The notes beneath the pieces are model-generated. The model saw only the letters and a list, made by a program, of their open reading frames with translations. It did no database searches and was not told the origin of the DNA. A stretch of 64,000 bases of DNA, taken from NCBI GenBank assembly GCA_016490735.1, contig JAEMWC010000126.1:1197501-1261500 (forward strand). The letters are read 5' to 3'. The DNA comes from Pachyseris speciosa. Taxonomy: Eukaryota; Cnidaria; Anthozoa; Scleractinia; Pachyseridae. A program made the translations under genes and the position numbers. Below are positions 11,660 through 24,300 of the stretch, in pieces (the stretch's first letter is position 1; each line of letters starts with the position of its first letter).

Positions 11660-13454
11660 CCCGTAGGAAACCAGCAGATCTGTTTATAGTCTGCTGCAGA
11701 TCTGCTACAGATGTGCTAGCAGATCTGTAGATAGTCTGCAGATCAACTACAGATCATCTGCAGATTGTCTGCAGAATGTCTGCAGAATATCTGCAGAATG
11801 TCTGCAGAATATCTGCAAAACATCTGCAGAACATCTGCAGATCTGCAGATGTTCTGCAGATGAGGGCATTTGGCATATACAATTAGCAGACAAAAAGCAG
11901 ATGATCTTCACAAATCAAACATCATTTATTTTAAAATTGAGGCCAACATCTTTGTATAAAATCATAACAGAAGTATATCCATTACAAGGGAAACAAAGCA
12001 GTTATTAGTACAGCTAGTATAAAATTACGCCACCACCATGGTACAACATTAATCAATCGGCAAATTTTAATTTTGTTCAGCTCCGAAATGACGGCTTAAG
12101 TTAATGCTTAATTCATGTTTGCTGATGACCGCAAGGAAAAACTTTCAACTTATTACAATACAGTGAATTGCATCAACTTCAATTATCTAACACTGCCAAC
12201 TTACAGAACTAATGAACACCAAAGAAACACGGCACCGTTTGAATTTCGTTAGCCGGTGGCGCTATTTGTACTTCTACAACAACAAACAGAGCGGTGAAAG
12301 TTGCTCACCTTGTATATCAGTCTCGATCAGTCTGCTTCATTTCAATCTACATCAATAACCTGCAAAATCCTTTTCAGGACTGTTTGCAACTTTCCTGCAG
12401 TAATCAGTTCAATTTTACAGCAAACAGGAGTACGTACATCACATTCATCCATGCCAGCGCCCGCCAAAAACTGATACACCAGAAATGCGTCCATGGATAA
12501 ACCCCAACAAAGATGCCCAGAAAATCAGTCCTTTCATCCTTTCGGGTCACATATTAATAACGTCCTGCCAAATCCAAGAGCCACCGCACTTTTTATCCCG
12601 AAATTAAGACACTCCAACTTCAATTTGCCCGCTTTTAGTTTTTAACCAGCCACAATAGTTCAAACGGTTATTTCAATCACCGTTGTAACACGAGATGGTC
12701 ACAAAATTGCAACAACAGTACAACACACATTGTGTCTCACATGTCCCAAGGGACTTGAAAGTCACGCTCGAACTCCGCGCCTCAAGTCGCTATCGTAATC
12801 TACTAACTTCTCTTCATCCAAAAGACTATAATTTTTTGCAGATGAAAAGGACCTCTCGTGCTTTTGATCGCGTAAGATTCAGTGGTTTCTCAACTTTGTG
12901 GAGCGTGCTTCTCGGCTTATCTTTTATCTAGACAAACAACATGTGCATGTCACCTGAGAGAATGAAAATAATACTCCATGCAAACATAAAGTTTCATAAT
13001 ACGCTGCTGTGGACATTGAATGGGTGTAAAACTAACCCCTGGCGATGCTGCGGACTTTACTGAGCTAAATTACAAACTAAAGGAATCCATCTACTGTATG
13101 TATTCATTTCCTGTGGCACTCCGATTCGACATACAAATGTACTGCGTAGAAATTGTTTCATTGATAACTACCGTATTTGTAACGAATTGGTCGCGCAGAC
13201 GACATATGAACATCAACAGCCCGGCTTTGGAATCCAACATGTTCCAGATTTCTTACAGACTTAACAGATTTAATCTGCAGATCTGTTTTTGATCTGTTTC
13301 TCGTCTGCAGCTCAAAATTGTTGCAGACGATCAAGGCACTAAGTCTGCACACTGAAAACAGACGTTGTAGACGATAAATTAGTCTGCTGTTAGTCTGTTT
13401 TTGCCAAAACAGATCTGTTACAGATCTGCTGCAGATCTGCTAGTTTCGTACGGG
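11660..13454. mobile_element. DNA element with CAGATCTG subterminal repeats
   Basis: The left end starts CCCGTAGGAAACCAGCAGAT and the right end, on the other strand, CCCGTACGAAACTAGCAGAT, giving inverted ends of at least 23 bp with two mismatches. Both ends are packed with CAGATCTG, CTGCAGAT and related words (about 11672-11880 and 13265-13440), in mirror orientation. The middle 1.4 kb has no recognisable transposase. A dinucleotide AT flanks both ends and may be the target duplication or part of the ends. Dense subterminal motifs are usual transposase-binding arrays (inference). Confidence 0.75.
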
Positions 13455-14265
13455 ATGCCATTATAATCAAGGCAAAAAACCTCTCTCAGTTGCCCTAAAG
13501 GAGTTGAGCCTGTATGCAGGCAGGCTAATAGTTCACCTGTTACACTTGCAGATATTGTGTGACGTGCACCATATTTTACTCTGATCTGTGGATGTTGTAT
13601 TCTGATTCCACTGTACATGTAGTTTTCGAAGGGTCTGAGTTTCCTGCTTTTCGAGGTGTGTGTTTTCGATGGGTCCCAAGGTTTCAAGGTGTGAGTTTTC
13701 TAAGTTTTAAGATCTGAGGTTTTGTGACTTCCACTCAGTGGGGTTCATGAATCCTCAGACATAAAATTAAGCGTCTGTCTTCAGGTTGGTTATGTATCAG
13801 TCAATTCCAAAAGCACCCATCCACCCCCCGGGTATACCCAGGGTATTTGATCCGAAAATTGTCCTGCATGGTGAGGCATTTGACTTTCGGCTAAACATTG
13901 GCCGGCGATCACCAGCTAAAGGGTTTTGCGAAGGTTTCGTGCGTCTTTCGCACGCAAATATTCATTCATTCACCACGGGCCAGGATCCGCTTCGCTCCTT
14001 TCACTTCAAGATTCTGCGTAGATTTTGCATTGTTTACTAAATATGCAGTTGATATGCCTTTATAAAGTTTGGAGTGCCAACAAAAGAGATCAGAAAAGAG
14101 TTTTGGCATACAATCTTTCAGATTTGGTTTGAAAAAGGTAAGCAATTTTGGGAGAGTGCCAAAATGCTTCATGCAAGGAGTGATTTGCTATATAGATTTA
14201 CACTTGAGTTGCCGTTGTTGAGGTCCTGACAGTGGGGCATTTTTTTACTAGATCTTAGTTGAACG
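13455..14265. other. Left host flank of the giant transposon
   Basis: Non-coding. Short direct repetition of GGTTTCAAGGTGTGAGTTTT-like phrases occurs near 13640-13700, and a repeat-like segment with CACCCATCCACCCCCCGGG at about 13805. No gene recognised. Confidence 0.35.
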
Positions 14266-14271
14266 GATTTT
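14266..14271. other. Target site duplication, left
   Basis: GATTTT immediately before the left terminal repeat; an identical hexamer follows the right terminal repeat at 41257-41262. Confidence 0.9.
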
Positions 14272-14338
14272 TACGGAGCCCCATAAGGGACATGCAACTT
14301 ATCGACTTGTTAAGATGTCGAAATGTCGAGATGTCGAG
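14272..14338 (+). repeat. Left terminal inverted repeat
   Basis: Starts TACGGAGCCCCATAAGGG, then CATGCAACTTATCGACTTGT, and runs into the 8-bp satellite. Compared with the right end only about three positions differ (A/T near 14290, T/C near 14311, T/C near 14318). Confidence 0.9.
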
Positions 14339-14650
14339 TTGTCGAGTTGTCGAGATCTCGAGTTGAGTAGTAGTGATGTCGAGATGTTGGGATGTGGAGT
14401 TGCGAGATGTCGAATTGTCGAAATGTCGAGATGTCGAGTTGTCGAGATGTCGAGTTGAGTAGTAATGATGTCGAGATGTTGGGATGTGGAGTTGCGAGTT
14501 GTCGAAATGTCGAGATGTCGAGTTGTCGAAATGTCGAGATGTCGAGATGTCGAGATGTCGAGTTGTCGAAATGTCGAGATGTCGAGTTGTCGAAATGTCG
14601 AGATGTCGAGATGTTGAATTGTTGAGTTGTCGAGATGTTGAGTTGTCGAG
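14314..14650 (+). repeat. 8-bp satellite, left end
   Basis: About 40 tandem copies of an 8-bp word, mostly ATGTCGAG or TTGTCGAG. A roughly 110-bp block is duplicated (GAGATGTTGGGATGTGGAGT occurs near 14380 and 14472). Because 8 is not a multiple of 3, translation gives an artefactual 8-residue repeat (SKCRDVEL). Mirrored at 41061-41210. Confidence 0.92.
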
Positions 14651-14826
14651 ACTTTTTGCTCAGAACGCTAACAGGTTTATTGCAGGCACATGAAAATGGT
14701 GTCATGAACAAGAAGCTCAAAATGGCGATAAAGGTCTTTAGAGTATCTCTTCTGTTAAGCTGTCTTTTCTTCAGCGCACAAGCGGTTCTTGAGAGATACC
14801 TACCTGTCCTTGAACAGCAGGCACTC

Positions 14827-15994
14827 ATGGAACGTGATCAACTGGTAGAAAGGTATTTTAACCTTGGTTTTACGCAGCGTGAAATCTGTGCCTTCCTTGT
14901 CCTCGCTCATGGAATCAGGATAAGCCTACGCCAGCTCAAAAGTATATTACAAAGACGAGGCTTAAGAAGAAGGGGACACCATACTGACTTCGGTTTGGTA
15001 ATTAGCGCAATCGAACAAGAAATGGAAGGAAGTGGTAGTGGTATTGGTTACCGTGCAATGTGGCAGCGACTAAGAAATGATCGAGGAATGGTGGTTAGTC
15101 GAGAAACAGTGCGGCACGCTTTGAGGATAATTGATCCCGAGGGAGTATCTGAGCGACTAAGACACAGGTTGAGGCGAAGGCAATATAGAGGCAAAGGACC
15201 GAACTTCCTGTGGCACATTGACGGTTATGACAAACTTAAACCCTTTGACGGTTTTGTGTTCACGGATGCATTGATGGGTTTAGTAGGCGAATTATGTGGC
15301 TTGGGGTTGGTTCTACGAATAGCGATTCGCGAGTTGTAGCAAGTTATTTTGTTGGCTGCGTTAGACAAGTTAGTGGTACGGCAACAGTAGTACGTGCTGA
15401 TTACGGAACAGAAAACGTGAAAGTAGCGGGTATCCAACGATTTTTTAGGCGTGACTCCAATGATTCTTTGTCAGGGAGCAAAAGCTTCATGTATGGCAAG
15501 TCTTCCTCGAATCAAAGGATTGAAGCCTGGTGGGCCAGCTGCGAAGAAATTGTGCGGAGTGGTGGATTAATCACTTCAAAGAGTTCAGAGATCTCGGTTT
15601 GTATTGTGATGGTCATGTCTTGCATGTGGAATGCTTGAAGTACTGCTATATGCGTTTGATACGAGACGAGCTTCAAAAAGCTGCTATTCAGTGGAACCTG
15701 CATCACATTAGACCTTCAACTAACCCTAATTCTCCCCCCGGAAGACCTGATACTTTGTATTTCCTACCATCTTTAACAGCGGAAGAAGTAAGAGATCATA
15801 AGTACCCTGTTGCCGATGATGACACCGATGTTGCTGAAGAGCTTTGCTGTTGTGACCCTCCGCCTGACTGCTTAGATTCATTTTCACAACTGGCTACAAT
15901 TATAATGAATGAACATGGACTTCATGAGCCTCAGACGCCAGAAGCAGCAAAGGAACTATATATCAAACTTTTGGATGCCATAGAGAACATATGA
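14827..15994 (+). pseudogene. IS3/integrase-like DDE transposase, two frameshifts
   Basis: About 389 residues if read through. The start chosen is ATG 14827 (MERDQLVERYF), because upstream codons from 14704 add a hydrophobic stretch unlike the rest. Residues 10-50 form a helix-turn-helix (GFTQREICAFL, then SLRQLKSILQRRGL). Residues 78-105 (GIGYRAMWQRL, then SRETVRHAL) resemble the second HTH of IS3 OrfB. The catalytic triad is visible: Asp in WHIDGYDKL (15220-15222), Asp in RADYGTENV (15399-15401), Glu in NQRIEAWW (15522-15524). The frame slips by one base near 15253 and again near 15530, each at a short T or G run, so three frames must be joined. The C-terminal 150 residues are intact to TGA 15992-15994. 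The protein would cut and join the element ends. Both slips could be assembly errors. Confidence 0.85.
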
Positions 15995-18275
15995 CCTCGA
16001 TCGTCTCACGAGGCATCTTTCTACTTAGTGTTTGAAATTTGTGTAATGAAACTGATGTGGCCATTGTAATTGGACTAATTGGTGCTATGAGCAAAAATGC
16101 TACCATTCACAAATGTTCTTCAGTTAAATGTTACAGTCCGTTCTTAAACCCTTATGCAGTTAATATAGTTTCTTACGTCCACCTGATTGAGGATTTGCCT
16201 TTATGTAATGCGGCAAGTGTGTAATAAATGAAGGTTGTTGTTTTATAGTAAATTGCCCTTGATTTTCCTGTTGATCAAAGTGGCTTGGGTGTGAAATCGC
16301 AAATATCCAGATTTCTTGTTTTCCATGAAAAATTGTCATCAGAATTGAATGCTGCTACACAAGGGATCTTTGCTACAACAAATGTACTAATCATACCTTG
16401 GCATACTAAGGAGTTTTTCGAAGGGATGGAATACGTTACAGTATGTCACACAACTGAAGACAGTTCTTGGTAAATCTGGAAAGCATATGAAGGAGAGCCT
16501 TCTTCGTATCTTGAACGAACCGCAACCACGAGCACTGAAAGCCCGCAATCTCCCCGCAAGTCAATTAAAACAATCTACTGATTCTTAGACGAAAATTATG
16601 AATTTCATTTCAACAGGAACAGTCTTTTAACTTTACATTCTATATTTACCCAAAACGTCAATTAATAAATACTTTACACTTGCTCCCTGCAAACACCCTC
16701 CCATTAATGATGACATACAGTGTTTGAATGCCTCAGGGGTCATGTGATGTGACAATAAATTTAATTTTACAAGGTAACTGGTGGGAACAAGGCTGACTGT
16801 CAAACCGAACAACAAAACAATAGTAGACGGTATTTCACTTGATATACCATTGGTAAAAGCTGATTGCTTCGAAATACAAAACCCTGACCAAAATTATTTC
16901 TTGGTGGATTGTGCGTCCTGTTCGTGCTATACATATCCTTCTGTGAACTTTACGGATGGACTAATCCACCGGCTGTACTACGTGAAAATCAACGCCGTTA
17001 AGAATTGGAAGAGGACAAATGCCTTCCTTCCAGTTCTCAAGAAGTGTACATTATGTCCAACTGGACAGAATATTAATCTTCGAAGCAAAAAGCCCCTAAG
17101 TAAATACCAGAAACACAACTTGCGACTCGTGGTAGGCAAGTCATCCCTTCCACTCTCCAAACGGAACGGAGCTTATGAAGGTACAGTCTATAACCAATAA
17201 AACTCTACAAAAAATATAAACGGTCTCCTCCCGGCTGAAGCCTCTAGCAGAGCATTTTGATTTGAGCATTTTTGTATGTTCCAGCGACGTATTTTAAACA
17301 GTCCAAGTAGATATCAACGGACGAAACTCTTCACAGACTGGGCAGTCATCCCTACCACCAAAAATTTCTTAAAACGATACGAGACTGGTCGCAAGAAATA
17401 CAACAACTAAACCAACATCCCGCAGTGCATTGACGACGGCTACCTCAAAAACTAGGATAGCTCACCTTTTTTAAAAATAGAAATATGTCAGTGAGCATCG
17501 TTTGCTCTACATGACTTTGTGCTATTCATGTGCTAAGTACTTATAGCAACAAAAAAACCCTCCTAGGTCCTTGATATTATTCTATCTGGCGCACATTCAA
17601 GAATGGGAAAATGTTAATTAGTCGAATAATTGAGCTACTTGTAACTCTATCACCAAATAATTGCTTATGGAATAGAAGTAAGACAGGTAATGATATTCAC
17701 TGCTCATTGTAACAAACCATTAGACTTTTAGGACAGGTCACAAGAATAACAAGGCCAGGATATAAAAGGCCACTAAGTTACTGTTAACTTTTTTAAACTT
17801 CAGAGCTGAATTTGACAGTATCTAAAACAAGTCAGTGGCGATTTAGCAACAAATTCGAGACTGCATTTACATATATTCCCTTATAGCACATGCAGCCGGA
17901 ATTGTGGATGTCTACAAATTAGGAAACTTAAGCAACAACCACTGTACTTGTACTCTTTTTCAGAGGACAAGAAAAATGTCTTAAAATAAAATCCTTTGCA
18001 GTAATTATTGTACGGCAATGTTCTCGTTCCCTTTAGAGGCAAAGTTGCTTTTGGTTTCTAGAATGAACGTGCGTAACTACAGTGATAATGTAACATTAAG
18101 GGATTGGTATATAGAAGTTTGAAAACAGATGTATCCCTTGTTGATCATACAACAATTAATATAAGAAATAAACAAGGTCCTGTCGTCAATCCAAAGCTCG
18201 TCGCTGTCCGCCATGTTTGGTAACAAGTACGCGATGAATTGAGCCTGCGGGACAAATGTCAGCGGCCTCCCGAAA
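15995..18275. other. Left-arm segment between transposase and array
   Basis: A/T-rich region of 2.3 kb unique to the left arm. Apart from one open frame at 16781-17200 it shows no recognisable gene. A short frame at 16285-16473 has protein-like composition but no motif. It may hold transposase 3' UTR and remains of a second gene. Confidence 0.5.
16781..17200 (+). CDS. Hypothetical Cys-containing protein fragment
   Basis: Open for 139 codons with no ATG anywhere in frame, so it would need to be an internal or terminal exon or a remnant. It has a Cys-rich patch (DCASCSCYTYP, then KKCTLCPTG) and a basic C-terminus (LRSKKPLSKYQKHNLRL), ending at TAA. The two Cys pairs could suggest a metal site, but no family is recognised. 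It lies in the left arm of the giant transposon, 0.8 kb after the transposase and on the same strand, so it might be a second element gene. It could also be an older captured piece. Confidence 0.3.
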   Translation: MGTRLTVKPNNKTIVDGISLDIPLVKADCFEIQNPDQNYFLVDCASCSCYTYPSVNFTDGLIHRLYYVKINAVKNWKRTNAFLPVLKKCTLCPTGQNINLRSKKPLSKYQKHNLRLVVGKSSLPLSKRNGAYEGTVYNQ

Positions 18276-18350
18276 CATCCCGGTAACTACGTAGTGTAAC
18301 TATCATATACTGGTTTACCGTGGTGACATATGGTGTGGCAAGTATTAGTG
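18276..18350 (+). repeat. Array junction sequence, left copy
   Basis: Contains TACGTAGTGTAACTATCAT and TGGTTTACCGTGGT just before the left array. The inverse is found at 40996-41060 next to the right array (TACGTAGTGTAAGTATCAT, TGGTTTACCGTGGT). This shows that the two arrays are arms of one inverted structure and not independent insertions. Confidence 0.85.
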
Positions 18351-21300
18351 GCATGCATGGACATACATGGGTATACATTACCATACAAAGTCATACACGG
18401 ACATACATAGCCATACATGAGCGTACACAGGAATACACAAGTATACATGGACATACATGGGTATACATGGCCATACACGGGCGTACACGGCCATACACGG
18501 GCATACATGGCCATACACAAGTATACCAGGCCATACACAGACATACATGGCTATACACGGGCATACATGGGGATACACAAGTATACATGGCCATACACAG
18601 ACATACCTGGCCATACACGGGCATACATGGCCATACACGGGCGTACACGGCTATACACGGGCATACATGGCCATACACAAGTATACATGGCCATACACGG
18701 ACATACATGGCTATACACGGGCATACATGGGGATACACAAGTATACATGGCCATACACAGGCATACCTGGCCATACACGGGCACACAGGGCCATAAACGG
18801 GCGTACACGGCTATACACGGGCATACATGGCCATACACAAGTATACATGGCCATACACGGACATACATGGCTATACACGGGCATACATGGGGATACACAA
18901 GTATACATGGCCATACACAGACATACATGGCTATACACGGGCATACATGGCCATACACAAGTATACATGGCCATACACGGACATACATGGCTATACACGG
19001 GCATACACGGGGATACACAAGTATACATGGCCATACACAGACATACCTGGCCATACACGGGCATACATGGCCATACACGGGCGTACACGGCTATACACGG
19101 GCATACATGGCCATACACAAGTATACATGGCCATACACGGACATACATGGCTATACACGGGCATACATGGGGATACACAAGTATACATGGCCATACACAG
19201 GCATACCTGGCCATACACAGGCATACATGCCCATACACGGGCGTACACGGCTACACACGGGCATACATGGCCATACACAAGTATACATGGCCATACACGG
19301 ACATACATGGCTATACACGGGCATACATGGGGATACACAAGTATACATGGCCATACACAGACATACCTGGCCATACACGGGCATACATGGCCATACACGG
19401 GCGTACACGGCTATACACGGGCATACATGGCTATACACGGGCATACATGGCCATACACAAGTATACATGGCCATCCACGGACATACATGGCTATACACGG
19501 GCATACATGGGGATACACAAGTATCAATGGCCATACACAGACATACCTGGCCATACACGGGCATACATGGCCATACACGGGCGTACACGCCTATACACGG
19601 GCATACATGCCTATACACGGGCATACATGGCCATACACAAGTATACATGGCCATACACGGACATACATGGCTATACACGGGCATACATGGGGATACACAA
19701 GTATACATGGCCATACACAGACATACCTGGCCATACACGGGCATACATGGCCATACATGGGCGTACACGGCTATACACGGGCATACATGGCTATACACGG
19801 GCATACATGGCCATACACAAGTATACATGGCCATACACGGACATACATGGCTATACACGGGCATACATGGGGATACACAAGTATACATGGCCATACACTG
19901 ACTTACCTGGCCATACACGGGCATACATGGCCATACACGGGCGTACACGGCTATACACGGGCACACATGGCCATACACAAGTATACATGGCCATACACGG
20001 ACATACATGGCTATACACGGGCATACATGGCGATAGACAAGTATACATGGCCATACACAGACATACCTGGCCATACACGGGCATACATGGCCATACACGG
20101 GCGTACACGGCTATACACGGGCATACATGGCCACACACAAGTATACATGGCCATACACGGACATACATGGCTATACACGGGCATAAATGGGGATACACAA
20201 GTATACATGGCCATACACAGACATACCTGGCCATACACGGGCATACATGGCCATACACGGGCGTACACGGCTATACACGGGCATACATGGCCATACACAA
20301 GTATACATGGCCATACACGGACATACATGGCTATACACGGGCATACATGGGGATACACAAGTATACATGGCCATACACACACATACCTGGCCATACAAGG
20401 GAATACATGGCCATACACGGGCGTACACGGCTATACACGGGCATACATGGCCATACACAAGTATACATGGCCATACACGGACATACATGGCCATACACGG
20501 GCATACATGGCCATACACGGGCGTACACGGCTATACACGGGCATACATGGCCATACACAAGTATACATGGCCATACACGGACATACATGGCTATACACGG
20601 GCATACATGGGATACACAAGTATACATGGCCATACACAGACATACCTGGCCATACACAGGCATACATGGCCATACACGGGCGTACACGGCTACACACGGG
20701 CATACATGGCCATACACAAGTATACATGGCCATACACGGACATACATGGCTATACACGGGCATACATGGGGATACACAAGTATACATGGCCATACACAGA
20801 CATACCTGGCCATACACGGGCATACATGGCCATACACGGGCGTACACGGCTATACACGGGCATACATGGCTATACACGGGCATACATGGCCATACACAAG
20901 TATACATGGCCATACACGGACATACATGGCTATACACGGGCATACATGGGGATACACAAGTATACATGGCCATACACAGACATACCTGGCCATACACGGG
21001 CATACATGGCCATACATGGGCGTACACGGCTATACACGGGCATACATGGCTATACACGGGCATACATGGCCATACACAAGTATACATGGCCATCCACGGA
21101 CATACATGGCTATACACGGGCATACATGGGGATACACAAGTATCAATGGCCATACACAGACATACCTGGCCATACACGGGCATACATGGCCATACATGGG
21201 CGTACACGGCTATACACGGGCATACATGGCTATACACGGGCATACATGGCCATACACAAGTATACATGGCCATACACGGACATACATGGCTATACACGGG

Positions 21301-24300
21301 CATACATGGGGATACACAAGTATACATGGCCATACACTGACATACCTGGCCATACACGGGCATACATGGCCATACACGGGCGTACACGGCTATACACGGG
21401 CATACATGGCCATACACAAGTATACATGGCCATACACGGACATACATGGCTATACACGGGCATACATGGGGATACACAAGTATACATGGCCATACACAGA
21501 CATACCTGGCCATACAAGGGAATACATGGCCATACACGGGCGTACACGGCTATACACGGGCATACATGGCCATACACAAGTATACATGGCCATACACGGA
21601 CATACATGGCTATACACGGGCATACATGGGGATACACAAGTATACATGGCCATACACAGACATACCTGGCCATACACGGGCATCCATGGCCATACACGGG
21701 CGTACACGGCTATACACGCGCATACATGGCCATACACAAGTATACATGGCCATACACGGACATACATGGCTATACACGGGCATACATGGGGATACACAAG
21801 TATACATGGCCATACACTGACATACCTGGCCATACACGGGCATACATGGCCATACACGGGCGTACACGGCTATACACGGGCATACATGGCCATACACAAG
21901 TATACATGGCCATACACGGACATACATGGCTATACACGGGCATACATGGGGATACACAAGTATACATGGCCATACACAGACATACCTGGCCATACAAGGG
22001 AATACATGGCCATACACGGGCGTACACGGCTATACACGGGCATACATGGCCATACACAAGTATACATGGCCATACACGGACATACATGGCTATACACGGG
22101 CATACATGGGGATACACAAGTATACATGGCCATACACAGACATACCTGGCCATACACGGGCATCCATGGCCATACACGGGCGTACACGGCTATACACGCG
22201 CATACATGGCCATACACAAGTATACATGGCCATACACGGACATACATGGCTATACACGGGCATACATGGGGATACACAAGTATACATGGCCATACACAGA
22301 CATACCTGGCCATACACGGGCATACATGGCCATACACGGGCGTACACGGTATACACGGGCATACATGGCCATACACAATATACATGGCCATAAACGGACA
22401 TACATGGCTATACACGGGCATACATGGGGATACACAAGTATACATGGCCATACACAGACATACCTGGCCATACACGGGCATACATGGCCATACACGGGCG
22501 TACACGGCTATACACGGGCATACATCGCCATACACAAGTATACATGGCCATACACGGACATACATGGCTATACACGGGCATACATGGGGATACACAAGTA
22601 TACATGGCCATACAGAGACATACCTGGCCATACACGGGCATACATGGCCATACACGGGCGTACACGGCTATACACGGGCATACATGGCCATACACAAGTA
22701 TACATGGCCTTACACAGACATACCTGGCTATACACGGGCATACATGGGATACACAAGTATACATGGCCATACACAGACATACCTGGCATTACACGGGCAT
22801 ACATGGCCATACATGGGCGTACACGGCTACACACGGGCATACATGGCCATACACAAGTATACATGGCCATACACGGACATACATGGCTATACACGGGCAT
22901 ACATGGGGATACACAAGTATACATGGCCATACACAGACATACCTGGCCATACACGGGCATACATGGCCATACACGGGCGTACACGGCTATACACGGGCAT
23001 ACATGGCCATACACAAGTATACATGGCCATACACGGACATACATGGCTATACACGGGCATACATGGGGATACACAAGTATACATGGCCATACACAGACAT
23101 ACCTGGGCATACACGGGCATACATGGCCATACACGGGCGTACACGGCTATACACGGGCATACATGGCCATACACAAGTATACATGGCCATACACGGACAT
23201 ACATGGCTATACACGGGCATAAATGGGGATACACAAGTATACATGGCCATACACAGATATACCTGGCCATACGCGGGCATACATGGCCATACACGGGCGT
23301 ACACGGCTATACACGGGCATACATGGCCATACACAAGTATACATGGCCATACACGGACATACATGGCTATACACGGGCATACATGGGGATACACAAGTAT
23401 ACATGGCCATACACAGACATACCTGGCCATACACGGGCATACATGGCCATACACGGGCGTACACGGCTATACACGGGCATACATGGCCATACACAAGTAT
23501 ACATGGCCATACACGGACATACATGGCTATACACGGGCATACATGGGGATACACAAGTATACATGGCCATGCACAGACATACCTGGCCATACACGGGCAT
23601 ACATGGCCATACACGGGCGTACACGGCTATACACGGGCATACATGGCTATATACGGGCATACATGGCCATACACAAGTATACATGGCCATACACGGACAT
23701 ACATGGCTATACACGGGCATACATGGGGATACACAAGTATACGTGGCCATACACAGACATACCTGGCCATACACGGGCATACATGGCCATACACGGGCGT
23801 ACACGGCTATACACGGCCATACATGGCTATACATGGGCATACATGGCCATACACAAGTATACATGGCCATACACGGACATACATGGCTATACACGGGCAT
23901 ACATGGGGATACACAAGTATACATGGCCATACACAGACATACCTGGCCATACACGGGCATACATGGCCATACACGGGCGTACATGGCTATACACGGGCAT
24001 ACATGGCCATACACAAGTATACATGGCCATACACGGACATACATGGCTATACACGGGCATACATGGGGATACACAAGTATACCTGGCCATACACGGGCAT
24101 ACATGGCCATACACGGGCGTACACGGCTATACACGGCCATACATGGCTATACATGGGCATACATGGCCATACACAAGTATACATGGCCATACACGGACAT
24201 ACATGGCTATACACGGGCATACATGGGGATACACAAGTATACATGGCCATACACAGACATACCTGGCCATACACGGGCATACATGGCCATACACGGGCGT

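Noticed and set aside
14310..14828. 172-codon minus-strand frame in the 8-bp satellite
   Set aside because: An 8-bp repeat read in any frame gives an 8-residue repeat; this is the satellite, opposite to the transposase.
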